Positions 1 to 11,799 of a DNA stretch of 47,044 nucleotides are shown here, in pieces. The DNA is from Welwitschia mirabilis (Eukaryota; Gnetophyta; Gnetopsida; Welwitschiales). Positions within the stretch are counted from its first letter, which is position 1, and every line of letters begins with the position of its first letter. The notes beneath the pieces are model-generated. The model did no database searches, was not told the DNA's origin, and was given only the letters and a program-made list of their open reading frames with translations. The position numbers and the translations under genes were made by a program. The stretch spans positions 54,051,234-54,098,277 of the forward strand of contig JBOZIK010000001.1 of assembly GCA_051453625.1 (NCBI GenBank). The letters run 5' to 3'.

Positions 1-365
1 TAATTATTTCAAAGTTATTTCCATATTTTCTTATCATTTTAGGACCTTAACATTTAGTAGTTTCCTTGCTTAGTTTTCAAAAAAAGCTGATTTCTTAATT
101 AAATGAATTTCTTTGTAATTTTTGTGATGTTTATTTTTAGTCTTTTGGAGTTCTACACAATGTTCATAATTATTTTTATTAGGGTACATTGGTTGGACAC
201 TCATGAATATACTTCATCCCATTTAGCACATTTTTATTGCTTAATCTTTTAATCATTCACATTCCATATTTATCAAAATCTTCCCCAAATCTTTATTTTT
301 CAAATCTGACATTTCTACACTAAGCTCTGAACTTAATCTGTTGACTATTTAAAGTTAATTTTTAT
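1..365. other. AT-rich intergenic DNA
   Basis: No open frame, repeat or regulatory motif that I can support. Base composition is like the rest of the transposon-derived DNA in the window. Confidence 0.5.
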
Positions 366-1200
366 AAAATTTTGAAAAATACCTATTATCCACCTGATTG
401 TCTAGATAACAGAGAGGATGATAGTCTGGATTTTTTTGAGACATCCAAGGGTTGTCATCTAGATGACTCGTTTGGATGATAGTGTGTTAAAACTGTTAGC
501 TACCTTTCTTTTCCACCATTTTTCACCATTTCTAAGTTATCTTACTCCATTCCTTCATGATACATGTATCACACTAGGGCCTACCATTCATTTGGGATCC
601 CCTCACACGAATTTAGCACTCTAGATTGTAAAACTCAAGTCAATTTTTGAAAATGAAATGTGTTCTTCTCTCACTTATTTTTTATTTTTTCCCTCTTATT
701 TCTTGGCCTTTCGGAGTGTAGTTTTAGCCTATGTTATTTAGTTTGTCATGTTGCTTGATTTGGAACTTACAAACTCAATTTTCACTATGTATTTTTCATA
801 AAATTTAAACTTGTACATTTTATGAGGTAGAATTAGATTTTTATCTTTAGAACTTATTTTCTTGCAAACTGTAAGTCAGATTAACATGATCCTTTTAGTA
901 AAATTAATCAGTGCAATGAGCTCTATGTTTCTATTGAATTAGATTTTTCATTGAATACTTTTAGTTTTTGCCTTATGTGGTGTCCACTTAATTAGCAGTT
1001 TCCCATTTTTCTTGACTTTTGCATGATTTCTTCACTCCATTAACTGATATGGGGTATATTATTTTTCCCGAGGGAGGGTAATACTTATTTTCATAATTTT
1101 ACACCAAAAAATCAATTTATGAGCTCGTTTTAGAGCTTCCATGAGATATAATTTTCACGATTTGCACTCGATACACATGATGCACTACATTTTTATATTT
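366..1200 (+). repeat. Non-coding leader of decayed element D
   Basis: AT-rich DNA with a small cluster of related motifs at 395-480, variants of GTCTAGAT, GTCATCTAGATGAC and TTGGATGAT. Its position ahead of a decayed ORF resembles the motif-bearing leaders upstream of the extra ORFs in elements A and B further right. The motifs are too few and too degraded to define an array. The rest, 490-1200, shows nothing recognisable. Confidence 0.3.
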
Positions 1201-2450
1201 GATTAGGCCACACACATGTAGATCTAGGTAGGCTGAGGTAGAGGTTGAGCTAGTAGAGCAAGAGATGGGCCCATTGGTTCCACCTGTGATAAAGTTCCTT
1301 GAGCCTGTACATCCTCCACCTTGACAGGCATGTTCTCAGTCGATATAGGTGGCTTCTATTCATATTTAGAAACATGTTGGCGACTTTATAAGTTAGATAG
1401 AGCCAAAGGTTAACTAGAGATTAATAGATCTATAGCTCATATGAATCATTAACCCCATGGATTGTACTTTGCCTCAAAGACTAAAGAGCTCTATGACACT
1501 ATGCACATTAAGAAGCGATTAGATACCTATAATCATTTGTTTAATATGATATATTACTTCTATACATGGCCACAAGGTATTAATCCTCTCGAGTCACATT
1601 ATTGCTATCATTGGTTTAGGTGTCATTGGGAGTATACATATCCACTAAACTAGTGATACAAAGGATCATCACACTTATGGTACACTGTTAGATACAACCA
1701 ACTGATGTTATTGGTAATAGGTGGGAAGTTTTAGTTACACATTTGACACCCACCTTTTACATCCTTCACAAAGGGTTGATCTATAACATTAGTCCATCAT
1801 TCCACAATAGTTATGTCATAGTAGCACATCTTTTGATTTTGGCAGTATTCAGGCAAGAGAAACAAATGGGCCTTTCAACTTTCATTTGGAGGAGACCTAG
1901 ATCCATAATTAAGGCCAGACATTTACAGACTCTAAGATATATATGCCTTCTCTTAGCAATATTCATGTGCTTTGGTATAAATAAGCCTACAAGAGAGCAG
2001 ATATTAACACATTTATAGACTTTAACTCATTACCTATAGGACATTGGGATTCAAATTCTAAGAGAGGTAGAAAGATCTCAGATATAGAGACCTGTAGCTG
2101 GGGATACTCTTGATTAAATTCAAGCACTTATGGCTGAGATAGTTAGGGTCTTAAAGAGACTATACACTAAGGCTTCACTAAGCTTTAAAATAGGATATAT
2201 ATCATTGAGAGGAGAGTTCAATACACTAAGGAGTAGCTGACTAATGTATGTCATTGCATCCTATAGATAGAACATGGTGTGATGGTTGACCTTCTAGAGT
2301 TAGTCCAAATACAAGGATACAAGACCACTCATTCCATTATAATATCTCTTAACCAGCATTTCCCTATGAATCCTAAGCATCCTTCATCCTCTCCACTTTT
2401 ACTTGAGCCTACTACCCATCAAGAGTTCATCGTGGCATGGCGAGGGGAGT
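1201..2450 (+). pseudogene. Decayed ORF resembling 'putative plant transposon protein' domain (element D)
   Basis: Broken reading frame, recognised by piecing together segments. The piece at 1743-2018 contains ILHKGLIYNISPSFHN, then IVAHLLILAVF, then LRYICLLLAIFMCFGI. This order (an L-P-R-type helix, an H-x-E/V-type hydrophobic segment, then an LPYGMLLTRIF-like segment) is what I know from plant proteins annotated as 'putative plant transposon protein', which sit in LTR retrotransposons outside gag-pol. Around 2120-2200 another frame gives IQALMAEIVRVLKRLY, a short coiled-coil-like stretch, also usual at this place. Many stops separate the pieces, so no protein is made. Similar pieces occur in elements A, B and E. 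The family call is from memory of the pattern, not from a search. Confidence 0.4.
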
Positions 2451-4149
2451 GACATATATTTTTAGTATACTTTGTATCTTCCTTCATGGATTATACTAAA
2501 AAAAGTAATGATTTTTATAGACATGATTTTTGGGCATTTTTCATTATGTCCATAATTATTGTATACATTTTATAACTTGAGACAATTTTCATTTTGATGA
2601 TATTACATGTTAGACATAGTTATTTTCATGATATGCTAAAAATTAAGTGGAGGGCTTGTTAATTTTTAAATAAGATCTGATATGTATCTATTTTAAAAAA
2701 TTTTCACAGGCCTCTATTTTTCTAAGATTTTTGATTGACTGACATCCCCTTAATCAACTAGATGACCAAGCGAATGACAACTTGCCTCTGCAACTTTACA
2801 TAGGTAAAACATTCAATCATCCGGTTTTCATGTTTTATTATGCTTTATGATATTTTTGAAATTATTTATAAGCCTATTTTATAATTTTAAATTGACTTTT
2901 GTTTAAGAAAATTTGGCTTGCAATCATAGTTGTTTGCCTGCCTTTGTTAGGGACTGATAAGGCTAAGTAAGAGGCTCTAATGTGCTATCAAATTATGTGT
3001 ATTTGGTGAGGTATTATGAGTTATTTTGCAAGACATTAGACAGGTTTATGCTAATTTTTTATGATTATGGAGATCTAAAGAAAAAGTTATGAAATAATAC
3101 AAACTCCATTACATTTTCTAGCATTTGAAGCAATTCACAATACTTCATATTTGAAGCAAAGATGTTATAAACAAAGAAGCTGATAAAATTCAAGAAAACA
3201 TTTGTAAAAGCATATCATTCACTCCATTATCTAGACGATCAGGACGAAAGATGCAGAGTTACTAACATAGATGATTACTAGATAAATCGAGAAGCTGATG
3301 TGAAGCCTTTATAGCTGTCATCATCCCATTTATCATCCAGATGATAGTAAGGACAGTACTAAAGTGAAATGGCTTGCCTACTTTCATCCACTTATTTCTC
3401 ATGATTGAGTGCATTTTTAGTGCATTTTTGACACCTTGAGCATCAGTTAGGTTTTTCTTTAGCATAAATAAACCTTCCCCTCAATCCTCCTATCTATCTT
3501 CAATGCACCAAAAATTCTCATGATAAGAGATTAAAGGACAGAAGATCCATCCTTTGTCATTACAGAGAGACTTCTTCATTAGTGTTGGGTTATGCATCCT
3601 TCATTGATATGCAGTTGCTTTATAACTTAGATGTTGGTTTGATTAATCCAAACTTTGTTTCTCTTTTGTTTCTTTGATACTTTACATATCCCTTATGGTT
3701 TATGTTGTTCTTAATTTGGTGACAGTTTCACTTATAACATAGGTCATAAGAACAACCTTGTTAAGGTTGACGATATTATTTTAGGTGTATTTTTAGATTA
3801 ACTTGTATTACATCTATTTAACTTCCTTGATAGCTTAAGTTAGTCTCCATGAATGATAGTTTCTCTAACTAATTTAGGTTATACAAGGCTAATCTTCTTG
3901 ATAAGTCAATTTGGTAATTGGATAGGTGTTCATCTAGAATAGATTGCATTTGCATTTGCATAAGTGTGTTTCATTGCATTATTTTTTGCATTATTTTTTA
4001 GATTCTAAAATAATATAATATTTCTTTGGAAATAAATTCTCCTTCTTCTTTCATATGCCTGCAATAGGTTTATGACATTGGATCACTCCCATCTATACTA
4101 GTGTGTTTTATTTGTAATATATTTATTTCTAATTGATAGGATTGAGCAA
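2451..4149. repeat. Non-coding DNA after element D ORF, possible LTR remnant
   Basis: Starts with the end of the decayed ORF. A purine run AGTGGAGGG at 2646-2654 is placed like a polypurine tract, and two motifs, GACATCCC at 2741 and GATGACC at 2761, lie 20 bp apart. At 3230-3345 further GTCATC / GGATGAT variants appear. This could be the 3' LTR of element D, but I could not find a second copy to prove it. The remainder is AT-rich without genes. Confidence 0.25.
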
Positions 4150-5188
4150 GATGTAAAGGATTGCAAAATTACCCATCGCAACATATAGGGTCCAGCCAGT
4201 TTTGTTCATATTTTTGTTTTGAATGGATTTTCTTAGGGTTATAAATTAACACAGAATCTCCTACATTAAAATTTGTTTTCCTAATTTTATTATTACGATA
4301 TATTTTAGTTTTCTATTGTATAAGTTCTTTACACAGAAGAGCTTCTTTTCTATTTTCATCTAAAATATTAATGTTTTCTATCCATTCTTTTTGTGTTGTA
4401 TCTAAGTTACATTTTAATTCTTTAACCAATTTAAATGTTTTTATTCTAAATTCAATTAGAAAAAAATCCCTTTTTCAATAAACTTATTCATATGGAGTAA
4501 ATCCCGTGGTATGTTTCTAAGTTATTCTCTAAGCCCATAAAGCTTTATTTGATTTATTAGCCTAATCTATTTTCTTACTTTTTATGATTTTTATTAATAT
4601 TCTATTTAATTCTCTATTAGTTATGTCAGCTTAGCCAATATATTGAGGATGATAAACAATAGAGAGTTTGTTATGGATTTCAAATTTGCGCAAAACTTTC
4701 TTTGAAGACATCACTAGTGAAATGCATTTCTCTATCAGATATGAGACTTTGGGAAGCTCCAAACTGATAGATAATATTTTTAAAAAAAAATTTAACTATG
4801 ATGTAGGAATAATAATCAGTCATAGCCTTAGCGTTAACTAATTTAGTAAAGTAGTTAACGCAGATCAAAATATATCTTTTTCTAAAGGATACGGGGTTGA
4901 TAGGTCCAATAAAATCTATTCCTCAAATATCAAAAGGTTCAATTGTCTGAATTCATTATTGTAGCATTTCTAAATTTTATCTAAATGCACCTTATCTTTA
5001 ACCTTTTTTACAACCTTGGATATAAGCATTTAAATCCTTAAATATGGTGAGCCAGTAGTATCCCATATGAAGAATTTTCATTCTTGTTCTTTTTGCATCA
5101 TTATGTCCTTCTCCCTTTCCTTCATGAGCTTCATTTAAGATTTTACTTTGTAAGTTTTACTCTATATGTCTTTGACAACATGATCTTT
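4150..5188 (-). pseudogene. Ty3/gypsy (Athila-like) integrase, degenerate
   Basis: Integrase part of a retrotransposon polyprotein, whose role is to insert the cDNA copy into the genome. The piece at 4680-4868 reads YFTKLVNAKAM, then IVKFFFKNI, then FGASQSLISDREMHFTSD. It matches the conserved core order VDYVSKWVEA / VVKFLKKNIFTRFGTPRALISDGGTHF of Athila-type integrases. Continuing left, SIVYHPQYIG, ITNRELNRIL and NKALWA match the following YHPQTNGQ / NREIKRILEKTV / DALWAYRTA region. In ISDRE the usual glycine-rich ISDGG context is altered. Stops such as the one in the IG-ADIT segment show it is dead. The right end runs into the 734-base gap, so the zinc-finger part is not visible. Confidence 0.8.
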
Positions 5189-5922
5189 NNNNNNNNNNNN
5201 NNNNNNNNNNNNNNNNNNNNNNNNNNNNNNNNNNNNNNNNNNNNNNNNNNNNNNNNNNNNNNNNNNNNNNNNNNNNNNNNNNNNNNNNNNNNNNNNNNNN
5301 NNNNNNNNNNNNNNNNNNNNNNNNNNNNNNNNNNNNNNNNNNNNNNNNNNNNNNNNNNNNNNNNNNNNNNNNNNNNNNNNNNNNNNNNNNNNNNNNNNNN
5401 NNNNNNNNNNNNNNNNNNNNNNNNNNNNNNNNNNNNNNNNNNNNNNNNNNNNNNNNNNNNNNNNNNNNNNNNNNNNNNNNNNNNNNNNNNNNNNNNNNNN
5501 NNNNNNNNNNNNNNNNNNNNNNNNNNNNNNNNNNNNNNNNNNNNNNNNNNNNNNNNNNNNNNNNNNNNNNNNNNNNNNNNNNNNNNNNNNNNNNNNNNNN
5601 NNNNNNNNNNNNNNNNNNNNNNNNNNNNNNNNNNNNNNNNNNNNNNNNNNNNNNNNNNNNNNNNNNNNNNNNNNNNNNNNNNNNNNNNNNNNNNNNNNNN
5701 NNNNNNNNNNNNNNNNNNNNNNNNNNNNNNNNNNNNNNNNNNNNNNNNNNNNNNNNNNNNNNNNNNNNNNNNNNNNNNNNNNNNNNNNNNNNNNNNNNNN
5801 NNNNNNNNNNNNNNNNNNNNNNNNNNNNNNNNNNNNNNNNNNNNNNNNNNNNNNNNNNNNNNNNNNNNNNNNNNNNNNNNNNNNNNNNNNNNNNNNNNNN
5901 NNNNNNNNNNNNNNNNNNNNNN
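5189..5922. other. Assembly gap (734 N)
   Basis: Unknown bases inside the pol region of the minus-strand Athila-like element, between integrase and RNase H. Long apparent frames across it are artefacts. Confidence 0.95.
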
Positions 5923-5989
5923 AATTCTCTAAATAACATCTTATCATGCCAAATATAATATCTAAATACACTTAATAACATTTTTCTTT

Positions 5990-6500
5990 CATAGTAATTC
6001 ATAAAAGAGGGTAATCTTTTACTCACAAGGAAGTTGGCTAAATCAACATACCATAGATTTGTTACTATCTGAAAAAGATATTCATCTAGAAACTCATCTC
6101 TTATGTTAATTTATTCTTTCTCTAGGAATTATAACCTTGATGGATGATCTACTACTACATTTTCTATCCCTATTCCTGGTAATAATTTTTAAATCAAACT
6201 TGTGCATTAAGAGTATTCATCTCATAATTCTCGAGTTTGCTTCTTTCTTGTTCATCAAAAATCTAATGTCACTATGGTCAGCATGAAATTTCACTTCGTA
6301 ACCTGAAATATAATGCTTGAATTTTTTAATGCCATTACCATTGCTAACAACTCTTTCTATGTTACTGTATAATTTTGTTGAGTTAGTTTAAAGTTCTTAC
6401 GAATATAGTCAATGGCATAAGATTTATTGTCTTCATATTTTTTCCCTAAAACCACTCCCATAACATGACTAGATGTATCAGTTATAATGTGGAATGGTCT
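5990..6500 (-). pseudogene. Ty3/gypsy RNase H, degenerate
   Basis: RNase H domain, which removes the RNA strand during reverse transcription. On the minus strand the region 6480-6330 reads MGVVLGKKYEDNKSYAIDYI, then LTQQNYTVT, a stop, KELLAMVMAL. This parallels the gypsy consensus GAVLGQR..HPIYYAS / EAQINYTTTEKELLAVVFA. Farther left, VKFHADHSDIRFLMNKKEAN and LMHKFDLKII match the VYTDHAALRYLLNKKEAKPRL / LQEFDIEI region. The aspartate of the TDHAAL motif is retained as ADHSDI. One in-frame stop replaces a residue of the TEKELLA motif. Spacing from the RT is normal for the family. Confidence 0.8.
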
Positions 6501-7560
6501 TGTTAATTTGGCCCTTATAAAATAGGTTCTAATAAAAATTTATCCTTTAAGGTTTGGTAAGCATTTTGACATTCATTATTCTAATCATATTCCACATCAT
6601 TTTGTAAAAGATTACTCAAAGATTTAATAATTTTATTAAAGTTGGATATAAATCTTCTATAATATCCAACATATCCTAGGAAAAATCTTAATTCTTTTAG
6701 TTTGGTTGGAGGTGGGATCTATTTCATAGCTTTAATTTTTTATTTATCAGTTTCAATCCCTTTTTAAGATACTTGTGAGTTAATACTATGCCTTCTATCA
6801 CCATAAGATGACTTTTTAACTAGCTAAGTCTAAGGCATTTTTCTTAACATCTCTCTAAAACTTTTTTTAGTCTATTGAGTAACTCTTAAAAATTATTTTA
6901 AATGTTGAGAAATTATCCATAATTACTTTGACCATCCTTCCTATCATATCTTTAAAAATGCTATTTACTAACTTTTGAAAATTAGTGAGAGCATTATGTA
7001 GTCCAAATGTAAGTACCTTATAAATACCCCAATTATAAGTGAAATTTATTTTGGCTTTGTCCTTTAAAGCTATAGGGACTTGGTTATAACCACTATATCC
7101 ATCTAGAAAGTAATAGTATTAATGTTCTAATACTCTTTCTAAAACTTGATTTATAAACAGAAGAGAAAAATGATCTTTATAAGTTTTAGTATTTAACATT
7201 AAAAAGTCTATACACACTCTTCATTTATTTTCTTTCTTTGGCACAAACATAACAGGACTAACCCATTCTGATTCAGATATAAGATAAATGGATCCCACAT
7301 CCAAGAGTTTGAAAATCTCTTGTTTAATTATCTCCCACATGTGTGGGTTACATCTTCTTTCTGGTTGCCGACTTAATTTTATAAAGGTATCTAAATAGAT
7401 TCTATGTTGATATATTTTTGGATATATTCCCTCAATATCTGTATGATCCCAAGCAAAGGCTCCCTTCTTTTTTATCAACATTGTTTTTTCTTTTTTGATA
7501 ATGAGTTAAATAATTATTTATGATTAGAGATCTATTAGGAGCTTATTTACTATACTCTAG
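6501..7560 (-). pseudogene. Ty3/gypsy (Athila-like) reverse transcriptase, degenerate
   Basis: Reverse transcriptase of a non-chromodomain gypsy element. The open piece at 7221-7481 holds AFAWDHTDIEGIYPKIYQHR, then SRQPERRCNPHMWEIIKQEI, then LLDVGSIYLISESEWVSPV, the hallmark RT entry sequence of Athila-type pol. At about 7110-6990 the frame reads YYFLDGYSGYNQVPIALKD and FGLHNALTNFQ, equal to the FLDGYSGYNQI and MPFGLCNAPATFQ blocks. At about 6930-6900 the catalytic box, FMDDFSV in the family, reads IMDNFST. The second catalytic aspartate is asparagine, a G-to-A change, so this RT could not work even without the frameshifts around it. Confidence 0.88.
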
Positions 7561-7583
7561 CCCTTCCTTAAGTATAGGCTTTT

Positions 7584-8080
7584 CTATCTCTTGAGTTGTG
7601 AAATATTCCTCCTCATATTTTTCCTCTTTGTTTTTTCTAACATTAGACTAACTTTCTGTGTTAGAATTGCATTGGTTTTTGCTTCTGTGTTTTGGATCAT
7701 CTCTTCAAAAACCACTATAATAGAAAGTTTAATCTCTTTTTTAAAATATCCTAGACTAATTTCCATTGCCCCTCTCCTAGAATAAATAGTAGCATCTACA
7801 ATATACATTCAAGGTATCCTCAGAATTACTGTACGGGTATATTCTTAAGTCTTCATTACTAGTGAATCTATCAAGTAGATAAAACTTAGAGTTTAATGGA
7901 TATATCCTTTAGAACTCCTTCTAGTATTACTACTAAGCCATCTGCTAAGTACACTTTTTCTTGATAAGGTGTTAGTTTTGATTTTCCTAATTCTTCATAA
8001 GTTTTATAGGTCATAACATTTATGCTAACTCCTAAATCTACTAGTGATTCTAACTTGAGCTTTTCATTTACTAAGTACAC
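7584..8080 (-). pseudogene. Retrotransposon aspartic protease, degenerate
   Basis: Protease that would cut the polyprotein. The piece at 7886-8080 shows LVDLGVSINVMTYKTYEELG, then LTPYQEKVYLADGLVVILEG, then VLKDISIKL. This follows the Athila pattern ALCDLGASVNLMP / LKPTTVSLQLADRSIKYPRG / VLVKV, with the DLG active-site triplet in place. The next piece, 7584-7808, has YIVDATIYSRRGAMEISLG, the GRPFLATA-IDV end of the domain. It lies directly upstream (minus strand) of the RT piece, so pol order is PR-RT-RH-IN. Gag should follow at higher coordinates but is absent, replaced by plus-strand element E. Confidence 0.8.
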
Positions 8081-8239
8081 TTTTAAATCAGAGAAGTGGA
8101 AAATCCATTAATGATACTAGCATAAAAAAAGACATGAATCTAAGTATAAGTCTATTGGAAAGGATAGAAGTATAGAAAAGAATACCAGTGAATAAAAACA
8201 CAAAACTAAACTTTTTTATCATTTTAAGAATTGTGGCCA

Positions 8240-10600
8240 ATAATTTGGTTACCTATTCTTCACAAATAAAAAGGTATTACATTACTCGGCCTACATATGA
8301 TAATAGCAGTGAAGGACAAGATAAATCATACTAATGTAAATATTGCAAAAGGAATCTTTTTGGGACTTGTAAGGCAGACTACAAAATTGAATAAAGTTGG
8401 AATTGATGCTTTGGATAGAGGGCTAGGATTTCCCTCTTTAATCACCCAAATATTAAGTAAAAATAAAATCCCATTCTAACAAAATAAGTCTTCTGTCAAA
8501 GTAACTATTTAGAGATCGTTTGGAGTTAAGGAATTAAGTCTTCTGAGAATTCTAGGATATATGACCACTCAGTTAGACCCAGGGAATCCTCTTCTGCTCC
8601 TTGAAGTTTACTTTTATTGCTACCCTCCTCAAGCGTATCACAAGATCCAATCCAATTCACATTTGAAAAACTTCCAACTTCCCCTCCACTTAAGTCTAGC
8701 TAATTCTCTAAATCATTATAGGAAGAGAGGATGAACAACCTCTGTACTACTTTAAACTTAGTTAAAGATGAAATTTAAACCTATTTAAGAAAGAAGGAGG
8801 AAGTTTTAGCATTGCAGAATCAAGTTGGTGATCTAAAAATTGAAAATAAATTCTTAAGAGAGAGGTTAGATCAAGAAAAACAACATAAATAAAAGATATG
8901 TCGTAAGATCACCAACAAGTAGGAAAAAATTTAGCTCTCTGAATCTTTCACAGATGTAAGAAGGAAATTATAGAGAGCTTACAAATGCATTACTAAGCTA
9001 GAGACAGGTACCAAAGATAGAAGAGAATTAGAAAATCTTCTAAGGGAAAGGCCAGACCTATTAGTATTCTTATTATAGAATTTGTCTTCAAGCAAGAAGT
9101 ATGATGTTGAATACATATAGCACTAGTAGAAATTCATCACATTTATGCATAATGAAGGGCTTTTATGCCTAAATAGAGAATATTCAAATAAAATCTATGG
9201 GACTTATGGGGAATAAATAAAAAATTCATGAAGATTCATGCAACGGCCTAGGAATATAGATATAAATAGCTTGAATCCTAGAATTCTTTAGGATACTATC
9301 ATTTCCTTTTGAAAGCAAATAAAAAAGCCATAGATCAGATAATAGAAGAAAATAAGACACTCAAGAATTTAATGGAAGAGGCAATCTCTTCTAGTCAACT
9401 TCACATGATTTATTAATAAAATAATGGTTCATCAAAAATAAAAGATAAAATCAGAAGAGCAATAAATTTGATCTAGGGCATCCTCTCAACTTCTTTAACT
9501 TTGACTGGTGAAATGAAGGATAGAATAAACTTAAGTATTATTAATGCTCTAAAAGAATCTCATGCTGAGTTAAAAAGGATATTAGAATAATAAGCCTTGA
9601 GTCTATCCAACTTATTATCCAAAATTTACAAAAAGAAAATATGAGATTACTCTATGAGCTTTATCTTATGAAAGTGAAGTTGGATAAATGAATGAATTTA
9701 TACATCAAGAATTAGTTATGTCACGCAGCCTTAACTACTACCCCCAAAAGTTATATGACTTCATTGATAGATTTGAAGAACATTTCAAAAGTATTATTCA
9801 GAAAACTTATGAGGGATGATCAAAGCTAAGCTATATTTTTGACAATTGTAAAAGAGTTATTAAAGCATTGAGAATTGAGATTATTCAGAAAGGGGCTAAA
9901 GCTGCTACGAGAGAATTTAAGAATTTTTTTAATTACACTGCACTCAAATTTTATAGAATATTAGAAGAGTGTGAATGTGATGTTAAAGTTTTTACTATGT
10001 CCTCTTAGTATTTTCAATAGTTATGTTCTTTTAAATATTGGATTATTGTACAGAACATGACTATGTTAAGAGGCACTTCCTTAGATATTTTTTTGAAATT
10101 AAGAATAAAGATTCTTCTAAAATGTATATAGTTTTCTATGGAAAAAATTCAAGATTAGGACTACAAGTTAGGGCAACTCCCAAGCTAGAACGTGCATTCC
10201 AAGGTCCCCAAGCAAAAGTCCCTTTAGCTCCCAAAAGAAAAAGAGGAGAACTAAAATAGCCAAAAGCTTCTCCATAAGGCAGAGGCCAAGGTAGAAAAAC
10301 AGCTCCAAAGCAGATGTAAACAAAAACGATAGATTTGAATGATTATTATCTTCAGGAGGAACAAAGAAAAATTTTAGCTACCTTGGAATGGAAAAATAAA
10401 TCTGCTCAATTAGCCAATAAAATGGAATCAAAATCTAGTATAGCTACCTTGAGCAGGAAAAATAGTCTGCTTGATCAGCTAGGCAAAGGGAGGAATCATA
10501 ATCTAGTGAGAAACATCCTTTTGTTTTCAAAAGGAGAAAACAAAAATGATGAGTTTCTCTATTTCTCTCTTTTGTATATATTTGTTTGTTAAAAACTAAC
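8240..10600 (+). pseudogene. Decayed ORF with plant-transposon-protein-like segment and coiled coil (element E)
   Basis: A long plus-strand coding relic placed tail-to-tail against the minus-strand pol. At 8297-8479 it reads KGIFLGLVRQTTKLNKVGID, then GLGFPSLITQILSKNKIPF, resembling the LPFPGLITALCRKAGV segment of 'putative plant transposon protein' domains. Pieces at 8770-9060 (LALQNQVGDLKIENKFLRER, RRELENLLRERPDLL) and 9300-9400 (QIIEENKTLKNLMEEA) have heptad-like leucines and look like a coiled coil. At 9700-9960 a fairly intact frame reads YPQKLYDFIDRFEEHFKSII with one stop after KTYEG. The end, 10038-10592, is lysine- and arginine-rich (PKRKRGELK) and closes with LYFSLLYIFVC. Many stops; not functional. 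Whether all pieces are one gene is inference. Confidence 0.4.
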
Positions 10601-11799
10601 AAAACCTTGAGCTCCGGGAAACTGATGAGGATAAATTTCGATGTAAATATTTCTTATTCATGAAGTGTTTTCATTATCTTAATTATGTATTTTAAATAAT
10701 AATAGATGTTTTTCTTTATTAGTATGCTTACTAATCAATATGTTAGTTAGTTAGTATGTTAGTAGATTAGTATGTATATTTTATCATTGCATTTTAGGTA
10801 CAAGATGCCATATGGCATAAAGATGAGAGAGAAGGTCAAGATGGCAAAAAAGCACTAACAACCCTAATCATATACCTATTCTTAAGGAGCAAAGAATGAA
10901 AACACAAAAACAAACAAGGGTACAAGCATGGGATTACTACAAAAGGTGGGGATCTTTTTGGAAAAATGTTCTAGAAATGGACTAAGCAAGAAGGTCAAGG
11001 AAGGGAGCTCCAGCTATCCTGCAAAGGGTGCAGTAGCATTTCCCATACTCTAAGGTATTACTTGCAAAGAAGAATACAAGCCTTAGCACATATTTATATA
11101 ACACTTGGTATTAATATAAAGCTAAAAAGCTATTTTGGTATCATTTTGTGCATGTTCTATCACTTAAAAAAGTAATATTATTTTTATTTAATCATGTTTG
11201 TGCAGCTCAACATAAATAAGAATAATTAACAGTACTTAGAAATAAGTATTATCCAGCATCTCATATAATTTCTAATATGTTTTACTACATTTTTCTTGTT
11301 CCCTCAGTATAATATATGTATATAGTAACTTATCAGTAATAAAGAAACTTAACTAATATAAGTAACTTCATCATGAGACTATAATGATGATGCATTTTGA
11401 ACTAAAAGGTTGAATCTCGACTAGTTCTTTAGTGAGCTTTTGGTTATTTTTATTTAATGGTGTAAGCTTATTTTAGATTAATAGGAGCATATTTTCTATA
11501 TTTTTTAGTATTATTTTATATTATATAATATTATTTTGTGATATTTTTTGCAATTAATTCATTACATAATCACCCATCACTTAATCTAAAAAAAGAAAAG
11601 GAAAACTGACAAAAATTAAAAAAGCAATCTAAATTAAAAATGAAAAAATGCAAACCAATCTAGAAAAAATATATATATATACACACTACATAGGTAAATA
11701 ACTTGAAATCAATTTAGTTACCTATGTAATGAGATTAAACATTCTAGCTTCTTTAAACTCCTCCTCAGTAACAGTGCTAATTTGTTGGGGTGTGAATCG
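10601..11799. other. AT-rich non-coding DNA with simple repeats
   Basis: No gene seen. A short TTAGTATG / TTAG repeat occurs at 10720-10780 and a (TA)n run at 11668-11680. The DNA may include the 3' non-coding part of element E. Confidence 0.4.

Noticed and set aside
5084-6026. Three long frames of 269-289 codons
   Set aside because: Almost entirely N; open only because unknown bases contain no stops.
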